Origin: Bradyrhizobium valentinum
GTDB taxonomy: Bacteria > Pseudomonadota > Alphaproteobacteria > Rhizobiales > Xanthobacteraceae
Length of the DNA stretch: 64,000 bases
Assembly (NCBI RefSeq): GCF_001440405.1
Contig: NZ_LLXX01000143.1
Location: forward strand, 97,403 to 161,402
Direction of reading: 5' to 3'
A model generated the notes under the pieces. The model had not been told where the DNA came from. It was given only the letters and a program-made list of their open reading frames with translations, and made no database searches. Shown one piece after another: positions 18,573 through 26,948 of this stretch. Position 1 is the first letter of the stretch; each line of letters begins with the position of its first letter. The translations under genes were made by a program, and so were the position numbers.

Positions 18573-19535
18573 TCAAAGCGTTTCTCTTATTTTCCGCGAG
18601 CGTCGAAAACGGCGATAGAGAAAACGCCACCGTTGAAGGTTTTGCTGACGGCGCCTATGCTTGCGGCCCTCATCAAAGATTACTTTGTTAACCGGAGGTC
18701 TTGGGACATTCAAACCATTCAAGGTGCGTTCTGCTTCCCTAAATCCTCGATTGAACTCATCATCCCATGGCCATTCGGCCTGATCCCAGGGCTTCGGCGA
18801 GGCAGCAAAGTGCCAGATGGCAGGTTGAACACCGATCCTGCGCGGGTCCAAAACCATCATATGTTCCGTCTGATAATTCCAACGCAGGGGTAGCCGACCG
18901 CGACGCTCACCGGCAACGACATTTAAGGCAGTTTGGTCGGACGATCGACACAGCGCCGCGTTGTTCATCAAATATTTCAGTGCATCGGCCGACAATGTTT
19001 CCCATCCTTCGCGCTCTACGAGCAGAACGCCTGAATTGAAATAGTCCCGCCACGCAACGCCGATACTCTGCAGGTATGGCTGCCAATACCTGCGCGGCTG
19101 ACGTGTCTCGTGTTCATAGAGACAAAGACAATCATCGGCCGCCAAGAGGCCACCGGACGGTACACTTAGATCGAAAAGCGGATCCAGAGGCGCATCTACC
19201 AAAACATCGCCATCCAAGTACAGAAATTTTCGAACATCGTTATCGAGAAACCGATGGAGCCATAGCCGAGACAACGCTGATATCGGCACTGCTTTGTCGG
19301 TATGGTACGAGGAAAGCGCAGCCAGCTCGTCGATTTTGACAGGTTTTACGATGATGCCGCTCGGAGCAAGGCGATCGGCCACCGCCGAAACCAATGTTGT
19401 TTCGTCTTTCACAACGACATATTGAATAACAACAACGTCCGATCTAGACAAATTCTTCCGCGCTGAAATTGCCGTTGCCGCGCTGGGAAGGATGTAGTCC
19501 TCATCACCGATGGTAACCACCGCGTTGACTGCCAT
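18573..19535 (-). CDS. Family 8 glycosyltransferase
   Basis: A 320-residue GT-A retaining transferase. Key motif: FLYLDGDVLVDAPLDPLFD, the DxD metal site of GT8 enzymes, near residue 100. HFAASPKPWD near residue 240 is the usual C-terminal His-containing motif. The N-terminus NAVVTIGDEDYILPSAATAISA also fits. GT8 enzymes transfer galactose or glucose to lipopolysaccharide-type acceptors. The ATG at 19535 is chosen because AGGTGAG lies about 7 bp upstream; a GTG at 19547 adds four residues. It follows the GT2 gene by about 70 bp on the same strand. Confidence 0.85.
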   Translation of the reverse strand: MAVNAVVTIGDEDYILPSAATAISARKNLSRSDVVVIQYVVVKDETTLVSAVADRLAPSGIIVKPVKIDELAALSSYHTDKAVPISALSRLWLHRFLDNDVRKFLYLDGDVLVDAPLDPLFDLSVPSGGLLAADDCLCLYEHETRQPRRYWQPYLQSIGVAWRDYFNSGVLLVEREGWETLSADALKYLMNNAALCRSSDQTALNVVAGERRGRLPLRWNYQTEHMMVLDPRRIGVQPAIWHFAASPKPWDQAEWPWDDEFNRGFREAERTLNGLNVPRPPVNKVIFDEGRKHRRRQQNLQRWRFLYRRFRRSRKIRETL

Positions 19536-19606
19536 GTTGACTCTCACCTAACTTCCGAAGGGACGGAACCGGCAGCACTTCCAGCGTGACGTAGACCAAG
19601 CCGCAA

Positions 19607-20671
19607 TCAATCCGCAGCTGAACGTAAGCCGCGGGCCTCGTCTGACGTCGACCGGCGAAGTTCGGCCCATGTGTTCGCCCACAACGATCTCGCGGTACTG
19701 ACCTCATTCCGACGATTCAAGAGGGCGAGCCAGACCCATTCAAGCAGCGCGCCTGCATAATCAAAAAAAGTTGGGCTAACGCCACGTTCTTTCAGGAACG
19801 CGATATGCATATCGAACAGAGGCTTGTTACGATCCTGATATCGCCAAAGAAGCAATCGACGAAAATAGTAGCGCAAAAAAGCCCTTCTGCACTCGTCAAA
19901 CTCTGAAGGAGACATAACGGTCGGACCATAACGATCGATTAGAGCAAGCCAGTTAGCGTCGTGCATCTTGTTAGGTTGCATAAGTCGTCCTGTAATGCTT
20001 CCACCGTGAATTCGGGTGAAACCGACACGACTATGAACGAAACCGTAGTTCCAACGTGTACACGTTTTCAAGCAGGCATCGACATCCATTAGCATCTCAT
20101 CATTTGAATAGAACTGATGGGTCTCTTCGATGACGCTTCGGCGGAACATCTGGCATTGCGGGGATGTCGCGTAATGCAATTGCATCAAATATGACTTCAC
20201 GAACCAGCGGCCGCTGAAAATTGAAATATCTGCAGGTAGGCCACATCGGCTGTTCTCAGCGTTACTGCCTGGAACAGAACCAGTGGTCCATAAACATCCG
20301 ACCACGCCAACCGACGGATCGCGTTCTGCAAGAACGACCATTTTTTCTATCGCGTCGGGCGTGATCAAGTCGTCGGCGCATAGCAACAAAAAATAAGTCG
20401 CTTGATGCGGACTTGATCGGATTGCCGTCTCCCAATTATCTCTGATACCGATCGTTTCAGAATTTCGTTGCGCGATAACCGGCACTCGGCAATTTTTGAA
20501 TAGTTCGATAATGGCCGGTGTCTCATCGGTGCTCGCGTTGTCCAACACGAAATGGACTAGATTATCGTAGCTCTGCGCTTGAACGCAGGCCATCGTTTCA
20601 CTCAAAAAGCTGGCGCCGTTGTAGACGGGCGTTATGACAGCCACTAAAGGCAACTTGAAATCTTCAGTCAT
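19607..20671 (-). CDS. Family 2 glycosyltransferase
   Basis: A 354-residue GT-A enzyme. The N-terminus PLVAVITPVYNGASFLSETM is the GT2 nucleotide-binding start. HFVLDNASTDETP and LLCADDLITPDAI (metal site) follow, near residues 40 and 97. The C-terminal third is variable and contains no clear membrane segment. It is probably the first gene of a leftward run that continues with the GT8 and flippase genes. It would add a sugar to the repeat unit in the cytoplasm. Substrate unknown. Confidence 0.83.
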   Translation of the reverse strand: MTEDFKLPLVAVITPVYNGASFLSETMACVQAQSYDNLVHFVLDNASTDETPAIIELFKNCRVPVIAQRNSETIGIRDNWETAIRSSPHQATYFLLLCADDLITPDAIEKMVVLAERDPSVGVVGCLWTTGSVPGSNAENSRCGLPADISIFSGRWFVKSYLMQLHYATSPQCQMFRRSVIEETHQFYSNDEMLMDVDACLKTCTRWNYGFVHSRVGFTRIHGGSITGRLMQPNKMHDANWLALIDRYGPTVMSPSEFDECRRAFLRYYFRRLLLWRYQDRNKPLFDMHIAFLKERGVSPTFFDYAGALLEWVWLALLNRRNEVSTARSLWANTWAELRRSTSDEARGLRSAAD

Positions 20672-21267
20672 CGCGATATCGATTTTGAGTCCATCTGATC
20701 TTTAGACCGGCGCCGGCCAAACGGCATCATCAAGCCTTACTCACGATGGGGCGAGACCCGTCCTGAAGCAGTCTCCGGCACGCTGGTGAACGGAACATAC
20801 TTGCCTTTTGAATAAAACGAAAGCAGCCTACCTTCTGTAGGTCGCAATCTAAGACGACAGTGACGATATTCGGGCCAGTGGTTAACCGTCAATTGGAAGT
20901 TTGATTGTCGCGGCGCGTCAGTCAGCGTTGACGATCGATGAGAACGCCATGACGGCTTCATTCCAATTCTGCAAGAACATTGAGCTGGCTGCTAGATTTA
21001 TGGACAAATCCCTGTTACCACGCTCTTTAATGCAAAAAGCGTACTCGGCGTCACCGAGTCATTGGGGTAGAAACAGCCTTGTGCTATCCTTTTTGGCTGG
21101 GAGGGTAGCGGCCGTCAGCTTATTGGAGGCACTGTCCCCGTTCAAAAACGTGGTCCATGGGTGCATGCGGACCTGAGAGTGACCGTTCCGGCGGCGATCC
21201 CGATTAGGAAGATGATAAATTGGCATAGCCCAGACCCTCCTGCCCATGATCGGACGGAGGGTTTGCG
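20672..21267. other. Intergenic region next to an IS110 remnant
   Basis: About 600 bp with no gene that I can support. A small hairpin, CCTAC-N5-GTAGG, lies near 20832-20846. The last 40 bp before 21268 are probably the left end of the IS110 element, with GGAGGG acting as the transposase ribosome site. The promoter of the leftward GT2 gene should be near 20700. Confidence 0.35.
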
Positions 21268-21757
21268 ATGCCCAAGACGACAACCGGTGACCGCCCGGAA
21301 TTGAAGCCGGTCAACTTCGGGGCGGCCGCCATCGACATCGGATCAAAGATGCACATGGCCACAGTGAACTCGGCCTGCACTGACATGCCGGTGCGCACGT
21401 CCGGCACATTCACACAGGACCTGCATGATCTGGCGGACTCGTTCAAAGCCTGCGGTGTGACCAGTGTCGCGATGGAATCCACCGGGGTCTATTGGATCCC
21501 GGCCTATAGATCCTGGAACAGCGCGGGTTCGAGGTCATTCTGATCAACGCGCGGTACGCCAAGAATGTGTCCGGGCGCAAGACCGATGTCAGCGATGCCG
21601 CGTGGTTACGCCAGCTTCATTCCTGTTACGCGGTAGCTTCCGTCCCGATGCCGAGATTGCGACCCTGCGCGCCTATCTGCTCCAGCGGGAACGGCTGGTT
21701 GAATATGCTGCCGCCCACATCCAGCATATGCAGGAGGTTCCGCTAGAGATAGGATAA
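21268..21757 (+). pseudogene. Frameshifted IS110-family transposase fragment
   Basis: The ATG at 21268 opens a DEDD-type transposase: AAIDIGSKMHMATVN (first catalytic Asp), then VTSVAMESTGVYWIP. A base is missing near 21507, after which another frame continues with GFEVILINARYAKNVSGRKT and DVSDAAWLRQLHS, and a second shift near 21620 leads to LLRGSFRPDAEIATLRAY. Similarity ends near 21735, so the C-terminal Ser-containing domain is absent. The copy cannot make an active transposase. Confidence 0.8.
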
Positions 21758-21764
21758 TCCGCCT

Positions 21765-22415
21765 ATGTTTCTAAAGTCATTCTTTCAACCTTATCTTGCA
21801 GACGAGTCTTTCCGAGTAAGACTTAAGAGTATCCTTGGTAAAGTGGGTTTTGATACGACGGATTGGCTTCGCGTTGTTATGTACCGGCGTTGCTTCGAAT
21901 TCATACGCGGAATTCGATCAGAGACTCTTGATGTTCTGGAGATTTCTGGCGGCCCGCAATGGAGACGAACCTTTAATTTCGGCTCTACAACTCCACGCAA
22001 TTTCCCGAATTTGATATTTGCTCCGAAGCGCTCGATCGCGAGTTCGATCTAATCATAGCGGATCAGGTTTTTGAGCACCTGCCTTGGCCGATGAGAGCTG
22101 GTCGAAATGTGTACAAGATGCTTCGGCCAGGCGGCTATTTCATTATTGCAACGCCTTTTCTCGTAAGAGTTCACGACGTGCCGATTGATTGCTGTCGGTG
22201 GACAAAACAAGGTTTGTCATACTTGCTGCAAGAGTGTGGGTTTCGAGAGCAAGATATAAAATTAGATGCCTGGGGCAATCGGAAATGTTTAAAGGCCAAC
22301 CTCTTCAAATGGCGCAGATACGGCTGGTATCGTTCGCTAGCGAATGAACCCAATTTTCCAATAATGGGTATGGGCAATCGCTCAGAAGAGGGGCGAAGAA
22401 TCGGAAACTCATTGA
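21765..22415 (+). pseudogene. Class I SAM-dependent methyltransferase with two frameshifts
   Basis: The ATG at 21765 begins MFLKSFFQPYLADESFRV and reaches DVLEISGGPQW. A one-base loss near 21989 shifts the frame; the continuation reads FDLIIADQVFEHLPWP, MLRPGGYFIIATPFLVRVH and CRWTKQGLSYLLQECGF, which are normal methyltransferase motifs. An extra G in the run at 22366-22368 shifts it again, after which VWAIAQKRGEESETH and a stop at 22413-22415 complete a plausible C-terminus. Correcting both sites gives a protein of about 216 residues. The changes may be true decay or sequencing errors. Confidence 0.72.
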
Positions 22416-22504
22416 GGTCGAACAAGTGGGATGGTGCCCATTTCTCTTTTCTACGATGCTCGGCTCATTCAGGTTTGCTGCCCTTTATTTCTTTGATTTA
22501 GAGA

Positions 22505-22565
22505 TTCGGCGAAGAAATTGCGTTTATTCGAAAAGTGCCATCCCCAAGCACCGACGAAATTCGCA
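22505..22565 (-). pseudogene. Short antisense remnant of a GH39-like C-terminus
   Basis: Read leftward, this piece encodes ANFVGAWGWHF, close to ANFVGQWGWHFRLNG near the C-terminus of the glycosidase at 5147-7024. The DNA matches that gene over about 38 bp at roughly three quarters identity. It is far too short to be functional and is probably debris from a second glycosidase copy. Confidence 0.4.
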
Positions 22566-22616
22566 CCGCTTGGACCACGGCGTGTTCGAGTCGATGAAGG
22601 GTTGGAAACTCTCATG

Positions 22617-23095
22617 ACGAAAGCATTCTCGAGCAGGCGCGGGGGCTTGACGCAGCGGGCATCGACATCGTCGTTGTAGGTGCGGCATCAAGCATTTCCG
22701 CGAATACGCCCGGTTATCAGCGATGAAACATTCATCACGCGGGCCATGTTGGTGATAACGACCTGGTCGCTCTCTACGAGGGGCGCTATGTCTGGTATTC
22801 CCTTCCGAGATCGAGGGATTCGGAATTCCGTTGAGGCAATGGGCCCCGGGGCTGCCCCGTCTTCTCCTCGAATACAGCAAGCCTTATCGAGGTAGGAGGC
22901 GACGCGGTTACTTATGTGGATGCCAATGACGGTGACGGCTGGCGGTACGCGATCATTGGCTTGGCAGGAAACCAGGATGCGTCCGTGACGGCGCGGGAAC
23001 GAACGCGAGCGACGCTATTCTTCTGGAAACGCAGCGCACAGCTGTATCTTGACGAAATCCTCGTCTGCGTGGGTATATGCGGGAAAAGCGGATGA
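22617..23095 (+). pseudogene. Decayed C-terminal half of a GT4 glycosyltransferase
   Basis: The sequence aligns along its length with 29873-30340 of the intact GT4 gene downstream. Shared stretches include AAGIDIV-VGAASSI, NIHHAG-VGD-DL-ALYEG and GDGWR-AI-GL. It carries an in-frame TGA (after YQR, near 22725), base losses near 22785 and 22830-22860, and no 5' half. The last frame ends in a TGA at 23093-23095 that overlaps the ATG of the next gene as ATGA. That junction shows the GT4 gene was once translationally coupled to the glycosidase gene. Confidence 0.75.
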
Positions 23096-24471
23096 CGAAG
23101 AGGGTAAGATGCTGGCGAGCGGGGGTCGGAATATTGGCTTGCGCCGTAGCGGCTTCGGCTCACGCTGACCAACCGATCCAACCCGCCGTACAGGCTGTAA
23201 GTTGCGACACCTTTCTGAGCTCTCTCGGCGTTAACACGCATGTGGACCAAGGATACGATCCGGGCTCATATGTTCTACCCTTGCGGTATCTCGGAGTTCG
23301 CAACATCCGCGATAGCGGGCGCAACTTGTCCGGCCATCTCATGCTTCATGCGCAAACTGGGGTTCGGGTTGATCTGTTAGGCGCCGATGTGATCGACTTA
23401 ACTGCCGCTGCGAGGACCTTGGCCCGAGCCGGCGCGCTGCTTTCGATCGAGGGGCCGAACGAACCCAACAACTTTCCGATCAACTACAAGGGACAACCAG
23501 GCGGGGGAGCGGCCTTCAATTGGCTTCCGGGCTGGCTCCTAGGCTGGTTTCCGGATTGGCTTCTGGGTTGGTTACCGGGCTGGCCTAGCTGGCTTCCGGT
23601 CGCCAAGCTGCAGAGAGATCTCTACAGCGCGGTAAAGAATGATCCTGAATTAAGCCGGTATCCAGTCTTCCACGTTTCCGAAGGAGGTGCCGAGACCGAC
23701 AATGTGGGGCTGCAATTTTTGACAATTCCCGCGGGAGCAGGGACGTTGCTTCCCGATGGCACGCAGTTTGCCGACTACGCCAATGTGCATAACTATGTGT
23801 CAGGGGTCCGCCTTGGGTATGTCGACAACCAGGCATGGCAGGCCGCCGATCCCACGCTGGACAGTCACTGGGATGGGCTTTACGGTGAATATGGAAGAAC
23901 CTGGAAAAGACACTTCAGGGGCTATTCAAACGCTGAACTAGAAAATCTACCGCGCGTGACAACCGAGACCGGCTGGGACGCCGCGACGCCCGAAGAAGAA
24001 AGAATTCAAGGCACTGTCCTGGTAAATACCTATCTCGCGCAGTTCAAGCGGGGTTGGAGGTACACCTTTATTTATGAATTGGGAGAAGGTGAAGGAGGCG
24101 GCGGCAACCAAGGGCTCTTTCATCAAGATTGGACGCCAAAATTAGCAGCGACTTACATTCACAATCTTACGTCAATTCTGGCTGACAATGTTCCCGTCGC
24201 CACCCCTGGAAAGCTTGACTACTCTATCGCGAACGCCCCCTCCACCATCCACGATCTCCTGCTGCAAAAAAGCAGCGGCGTCTTCGAGCTAGTAGTCTGG
24301 GGCGAACAGGTTACGGGCGCGAATAGTATCACGGTCAATTTGGGCAAGACCCACGCGATCGTGAAGATCTACGACACAACCCTGGGCACCACACCAATCC
24401 ATATCCTGAGCGACGTAAACAGCGTTCCCCTGACCGTCAGTGATCACGCCCTGATACTTGAAATTCAATAG
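23092..24471 (+). CDS. Secreted TIM-barrel glycoside-hydrolase-like protein with Trp-rich repeat insert
   Basis: A 459-residue secreted protein. The signal peptide (hydrophobic core about residues 10-22, cleavage near AHA-DQ) precedes a barrel-type hydrolase domain. E124 in SIEGPNEPNNF is a likely acid/base and E292 in VTTETGWDA a likely nucleophile, the clan-A arrangement. Residues about 144-168 are a low-complexity insert of four-residue units such as WLPG, WLLG and WFPD. A beta-rich C-terminal domain follows from about 385. The start at 23092 is preferred over 23077 because it overlaps the stop of the decayed GT4 frame as ATGA. It probably trims or processes exopolysaccharide outside the cell; the substrate is unknown. 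Confidence 0.75.
   Translation: MTKRVRCWRAGVGILACAVAASAHADQPIQPAVQAVSCDTFLSSLGVNTHVDQGYDPGSYVLPLRYLGVRNIRDSGRNLSGHLMLHAQTGVRVDLLGADVIDLTAAARTLARAGALLSIEGPNEPNNFPINYKGQPGGGAAFNWLPGWLLGWFPDWLLGWLPGWPSWLPVAKLQRDLYSAVKNDPELSRYPVFHVSEGGAETDNVGLQFLTIPAGAGTLLPDGTQFADYANVHNYVSGVRLGYVDNQAWQAADPTLDSHWDGLYGEYGRTWKRHFRGYSNAELENLPRVTTETGWDAATPEEERIQGTVLVNTYLAQFKRGWRYTFIYELGEGEGGGGNQGLFHQDWTPKLAATYIHNLTSILADNVPVATPGKLDYSIANAPSTIHDLLLQKSSGVFELVVWGEQVTGANSITVNLGKTHAIVKIYDTTLGTTPIHILSDVNSVPLTVSDHALILEIQ
23521..23604 (+). repeat. 12-bp imperfect tandem repeat inside a glycosidase gene
   Basis: Five 12-bp units from 23521 to 23580 encode WLPG, WLLG, WFPD, WLLG and WLPG. They are followed by a 9-bp unit (WPS) and one further WLPV. 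The units differ at several third positions, so the array is not freshly expanded. Confidence 0.8.
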
Positions 24472-24524
24472 TGCGAGCATAAAGCAATCTGAACCCTCTA
24501 CAACTCGCGACACTACTTTGAACG

Positions 24525-24582
24525 AAGCGACTTTGTTCCATTCAAAAATGAGCATTTCTGCGAACGAGATTGCGCCTGATTC
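24525..24582. repeat. Left arm of a 56-bp inverted repeat around two methyltransferase genes
   Basis: The sequence from GCGACTTTGTTCCATTCAAA through TGCGCCTGATTC recurs in reverse complement at 27055-27112 with one mismatch over 56 bp. The arms enclose about 2.5 kb with two methyltransferase genes. No transposase gene is seen between them. Confidence 0.85.
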
Positions 24583-24605
24583 ACTTGCGTATGCAAAGAA
24601 GGTCT

Positions 24606-24680
24606 GTGATCATTCCGCCGATCACACGGACCTAGTGTAATGCTAGGTGGCTCTTCTGGCCACCGATCCGCCAGATAACA
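24606..24680. repeat. Diverged direct repeat, copy 1
   Basis: About 75 bp around GGTGGCTCTTCTGGCCACCG aligns with 25930-26000 in the same orientation, with small gaps. The two copies lie on either side of the methyltransferase gene at 24809-25513. Nearby, TGTGATC and GATCACA form a dyad (24604-24627). Likely remnants of one older repeated element; its family is unknown to me. Confidence 0.6.
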
Positions 24681-24808
24681 ATTTTCCGCGGAATGTACCA
24701 CCGTAAGTCTTACCGGGCTTTCAAATCTTTGAAGTGAAAAGCCAGCTTTTGCTGAGGTTGCTGCCATCTGGACAACGGTAGATCCAGCTATAAATCAGGC
24801 GAGACATT

Positions 24809-25513
24809 ATGCGCGCGCTCGATTACGCGAACTATGGTCATTGGAAGTCGTGGGATCACGACTCTTTCTTCCGCTTTAGTGAGTATGAGGCAAATTGGTT
24901 TGCTGCCGATTTCGATGGCGTTCCGCTGGTTGACGCCAAGTTTCTAGAAATTGGATTTGGAAATGGTGCATTGTTGTCGTGGGCAAAGAGTCGGGGAGCT
25001 TCGATTTTTGGCATCGAAATTTTAGACGCGTCACTTGAACGTGCAACGGCACGAAACATCCCTTTGCTTTCAAGCAATCTCGGCGACAACCTTCCTCAGT
25101 TCAGAGAGTTTTTTGATGTAATTGCAGCTTACGATGTGTTTGAACACCTGAGCATTTCAGAGTTAACGACAGCACTCGATGCTGTCGCAACAATGCTGAA
25201 GCCTGGAGGTGAGTTGATCCTTCGCTTCCCGAACGGTCAGAGCCCTTTTGGCCGATTTCTTCAGCACGCTGACCACACGCATCGATCGACGTTGTCCGTG
25301 GCTATTCTTTATCAGTTGACCGTGGGCGGACCTCTGACGATTTCTTCGAAGAGGCCAAAGAAGCCGGCACCAATTGGCCCTCCTTGGCGCAGACTGGGAG
25401 CACGTTTAAAGTCGGTATTGAGACTAGTTACAGAATGGTATCTGAAGAAGATTTTTGATCTCAATTGCGAATTAGGCACGAACGTCGTCATGCGGCTTAC
25501 CAAACGCCCCTAA
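24809..25513 (+). CDS. Class I SAM-dependent methyltransferase
   Basis: A 234-residue methyltransferase of the Methyltransf_11/23 type. The SAM loop is FLEIGFGNGALLSWAK (about residues 45-60); IFGIEILDASLERA is the acidic strand 2, FDVIAAYDVFEHL is motif II and MLKPGGELILRFPN is motif III. The C-terminal part is less typical but remains open and ends LGTNVVMRLTKRP, as in relatives. It probably methylates a sugar or a biosynthetic intermediate. The ATG at 24809 is preceded by GGCGAGAC. With the TylF-like gene at 26205 it is enclosed by inverted repeats, which suggests the pair was moved into the locus. Confidence 0.75.
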   Translation: MRALDYANYGHWKSWDHDSFFRFSEYEANWFAADFDGVPLVDAKFLEIGFGNGALLSWAKSRGASIFGIEILDASLERATARNIPLLSSNLGDNLPQFREFFDVIAAYDVFEHLSISELTTALDAVATMLKPGGELILRFPNGQSPFGRFLQHADHTHRSTLSVAILYQLTVGGPLTISSKRPKKPAPIGPPWRRLGARLKSVLRLVTEWYLKKIFDLNCELGTNVVMRLTKRP

Positions 25514-26204
25514 CCAACAGCAATCTTCGTGGCAGGGAAAAGTGGGGTGCCCAATCCCCATAGTTTGTCCTTCCTCAAAAAGTTTACCCAGTCGGAGCAC
25601 CCTTATTCCCTCGAGCGCGCTCATGACTTGTCGCCAGTGCGCTCAACGTCACTATCCGGTGCACCGAATCAATGATTAAATCTGCAAGCTTTCTCGCAGC
25701 TAATGTAGCTTCCGCATAAGAGGCTTGAAAGCTATTTGCGAATAAGAGGCGATGGCTTCATGTCGTTGCGGATGAACTACACCGATCGGCATCTCCGGGA
25801 TGTGATTTAAATTCAGATGGTTTTTGATGCGCGATATCAGATCGTGACGATAGCATGTTCTGCCTGTAATGACTCCTTGTTTGCAGGACGCGACTGCTTG
25901 TCGCAGTTGCATTGCGTCTCAATCCGGCAATGATCATGACATCGCGTGGACTTGGTGAAATTCCAAGTGGCTCCTCTGGCCGCCGACCCGCAAGATAATC
26001 ATGGGGGACTTGAAGACGATAACTGCCTCTAAGTAGTTGTCTACGATCCCATTGTGATCGCGCTCCACACTGCGAAAGTCGCGAAGAAAGTCGACGCTTA
26101 CATCGTATCGACGTTCTGAAGCCTCCCTCGTTCTCTTTTTGGTGGCAGGATTCGCAGGTCCTCATGGCGTTGCGCGTCCCCGTCGCGTTTATAGGAGACA
26201 TCTC
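25514..26204. other. Long gap with repeat debris between two methyltransferase genes
   Basis: About 690 bp containing copy 2 of the diverged direct repeat (25930-26000). Leftward translations give peptides such as PEEPLGISPSPRDVMIIAG that look like a decayed transposon protein, but I cannot name the family. No intact gene is supported. Confidence 0.4.
25930..26000. repeat. Diverged direct repeat, copy 2
   Basis: Matches 24606-24680 in the same orientation, best at AGTGGCTCCTCTGGCCGCCG against the corresponding stretch of copy 1. The copies lie about 1.3 kb apart. Confidence 0.6.
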
Positions 26205-26948
26205 GTGAAGCAATTGATTCTGAAGTGCCTCGATCAAATCGGTCTCAAAGAGCGCCTGAAAGCTCTGGCCTCCGCGCGAGGCTTTTTGAGGTGGGACCCG
26301 TTGGTCCCCAAAGATGAATTCTACGCATGCATATTCAACACGTTGGGCATGGTTAAAGCTGCCAAGGGAGATATACCCTTCGGCGAGTACCTTGAATTTG
26401 GTGTCAGCCGAGGAACTTCGACCGCGTTGGTGTATCGGGCCCTTAATGCGCAGGAGTTGGCTGGCGTCCACATTTTCGGTTTTGATTCGTTCGAAGGGTT
26501 GCCACCTGAGGCTGACGGACAAGGTTGGGGTGAAGGACAATTCCACTCGACACTAGCTGCAACACGACGCTATCTAAAAAAAGAAGGTGTCGATCTAAAT
26601 CGGGTCACGCTGACGAAGGGTTGGTTCAAGGAAACATGTACCGAAGCAACCAGAGACAAATACCCTATCAAGAAGGCAGGGCTGATCTTGATTGATTGTG
26701 ATATCTACAGTGCGTCAAAGGAAGCTTTATTCTTTTGCGAACCTTTTATTCAGGATTGTGCCGCAATCGTATTTGATGATTGGGGATGGCGCGAGAAAGA
26801 CGGAGAGATCGGACAAAAGGAAGCGTTCCAGGAGTTTCTCGACGCTTTTCCTTCTCTGGACGCTAAAAGTGTAGCCGCATATCGGTCGGAGGCGAGGGTA
26901 TTCCTGGTGACCAGAAGCCCCCACGCTATTTTGCGTCCTTCAAACTAG
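26205..26948 (+). CDS. TylF/MycF-like O-methyltransferase
   Basis: A 247-residue protein of the macrocin O-methyltransferase family. Motifs: YLEFGVSRGTSTA (SAM loop, about residues 70-82), HIFGFDSFEGLPPEADG, VTLTKGWFKET, LILIDCDIYSASKEAL (metal-binding Asp residues) and AAIVFDDWGW. These enzymes use SAM and a divalent metal to methylate sugar hydroxyls. The GTG at 26205 is chosen because AGGAG lies 7 bp upstream; the frame extends 22 codons further but without a ribosome site. It lies inside the inverted-repeat-bounded segment with another methyltransferase. Confidence 0.82.
   Translation: MKQLILKCLDQIGLKERLKALASARGFLRWDPLVPKDEFYACIFNTLGMVKAAKGDIPFGEYLEFGVSRGTSTALVYRALNAQELAGVHIFGFDSFEGLPPEADGQGWGEGQFHSTLAATRRYLKKEGVDLNRVTLTKGWFKETCTEATRDKYPIKKAGLILIDCDIYSASKEALFFCEPFIQDCAAIVFDDWGWREKDGEIGQKEAFQEFLDAFPSLDAKSVAAYRSEARVFLVTRSPHAILRPSN

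Larger units (their letters stand above)
24472..24808. other. Intergenic region made mostly of repeat sequence
   Basis: These 337 bp hold the left inverted-repeat arm (24525-24582), a dyad near 24604-24627 and copy 1 of the direct repeat (24606-24680). The final 100 bp should carry the promoter of the methyltransferase gene. I see no gene. Confidence 0.4.

Noticed and set aside
25300..25513. Possible frameshift in the C-terminus of the methyltransferase at 24809
   Set aside because: The middle is atypical, but the last 50 residues look like a normal methyltransferase end in the same frame, so I kept the gene as intact.
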